Origin: an uncultured Eubacteriales bacterium
GTDB lineage: Bacteria; Bacillota; Clostridia; Oscillospirales; UBA644
Length of the DNA stretch: 5,582 nucleotides
Direction: 5' to 3'
Assembly: GCA_934486965.1 (NCBI GenBank)
Contig: CAKSQP010000094.1
Location: 1 to 5,582, forward strand
The notes below the pieces were generated by a model. It was given only the letters and a program-made list of their open reading frames with translations, searched no databases and was not told the origin of the DNA. The position numbers and the translations under genes are program-made. This document shows, piece by piece, positions 5,581 to 5,582 of this stretch; positions within the stretch are counted from its first letter, which is position 1, and the number at the start of each line of letters is the position of its first letter.

Positions 5581-5582
5581 AG

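Overview
The window looks like chromosomal DNA of a Gram-positive Clostridia member, most plausibly an uncultured gut or rumen Oscillospiraceae/Ruminococcaceae-type bacterium. The reasons are a mid-range GC content with AT-rich spacers, a strong AGGAGG ribosome binding site, sigma-A-type promoters, compact intrinsic terminators, and a secreted multidomain surface protein with CxxC modules and a repeat type that I associate with this group. No species-level call is possible.

Layout, all on the + strand: (1) positions 1-924 are the 3' part of a dnaJ chaperone gene, cut by the window edge in front of its J-domain; (2) 935-959 is its intrinsic terminator with a UUCG tetraloop; (3) 960-1165 is a regulatory spacer holding a perfect AT-rich inverted repeat, a promoter, a short GNRA-capped hairpin near the predicted mRNA 5' end, and a strong RBS; (4) 1166-5290 is one very large gene for a 1374-residue exported protein: signal peptide, CBM9-like domain, two 41-residue Cys/His modules, four exact 74-residue repeats, an accessory domain of the kind found in front of GH67/GH20-type barrels, a DUF4838 (GH163-like) catalytic-type domain and a helical tail; (5) 5308-5335 is a strong, nearly symmetrical terminator; (6) 5336-5582 is non-coding and ends in a promoter with consensus hexamers for a gene beyond the window, preceded by a cluster of TGAC/GTCA half-sites.

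The two genes appear to be independent transcription units: the chaperone gene is closed by its own terminator, and the large gene has its own promoter and terminator, so no operon partner is visible. The large protein is best read as an extracellular glycan-binding and possibly glycan-cleaving enzyme. Its substrate cannot be read from the sequence. The most interesting points are its architecture, a four-cysteine zinc-ribbon-like insertion inside the DUF4838 domain, out-of-phase duplication of the 74-residue repeats, and a similar 16-17 bp motif upstream of both promoters. I found no mobile element, CRISPR array, tRNA or rRNA.
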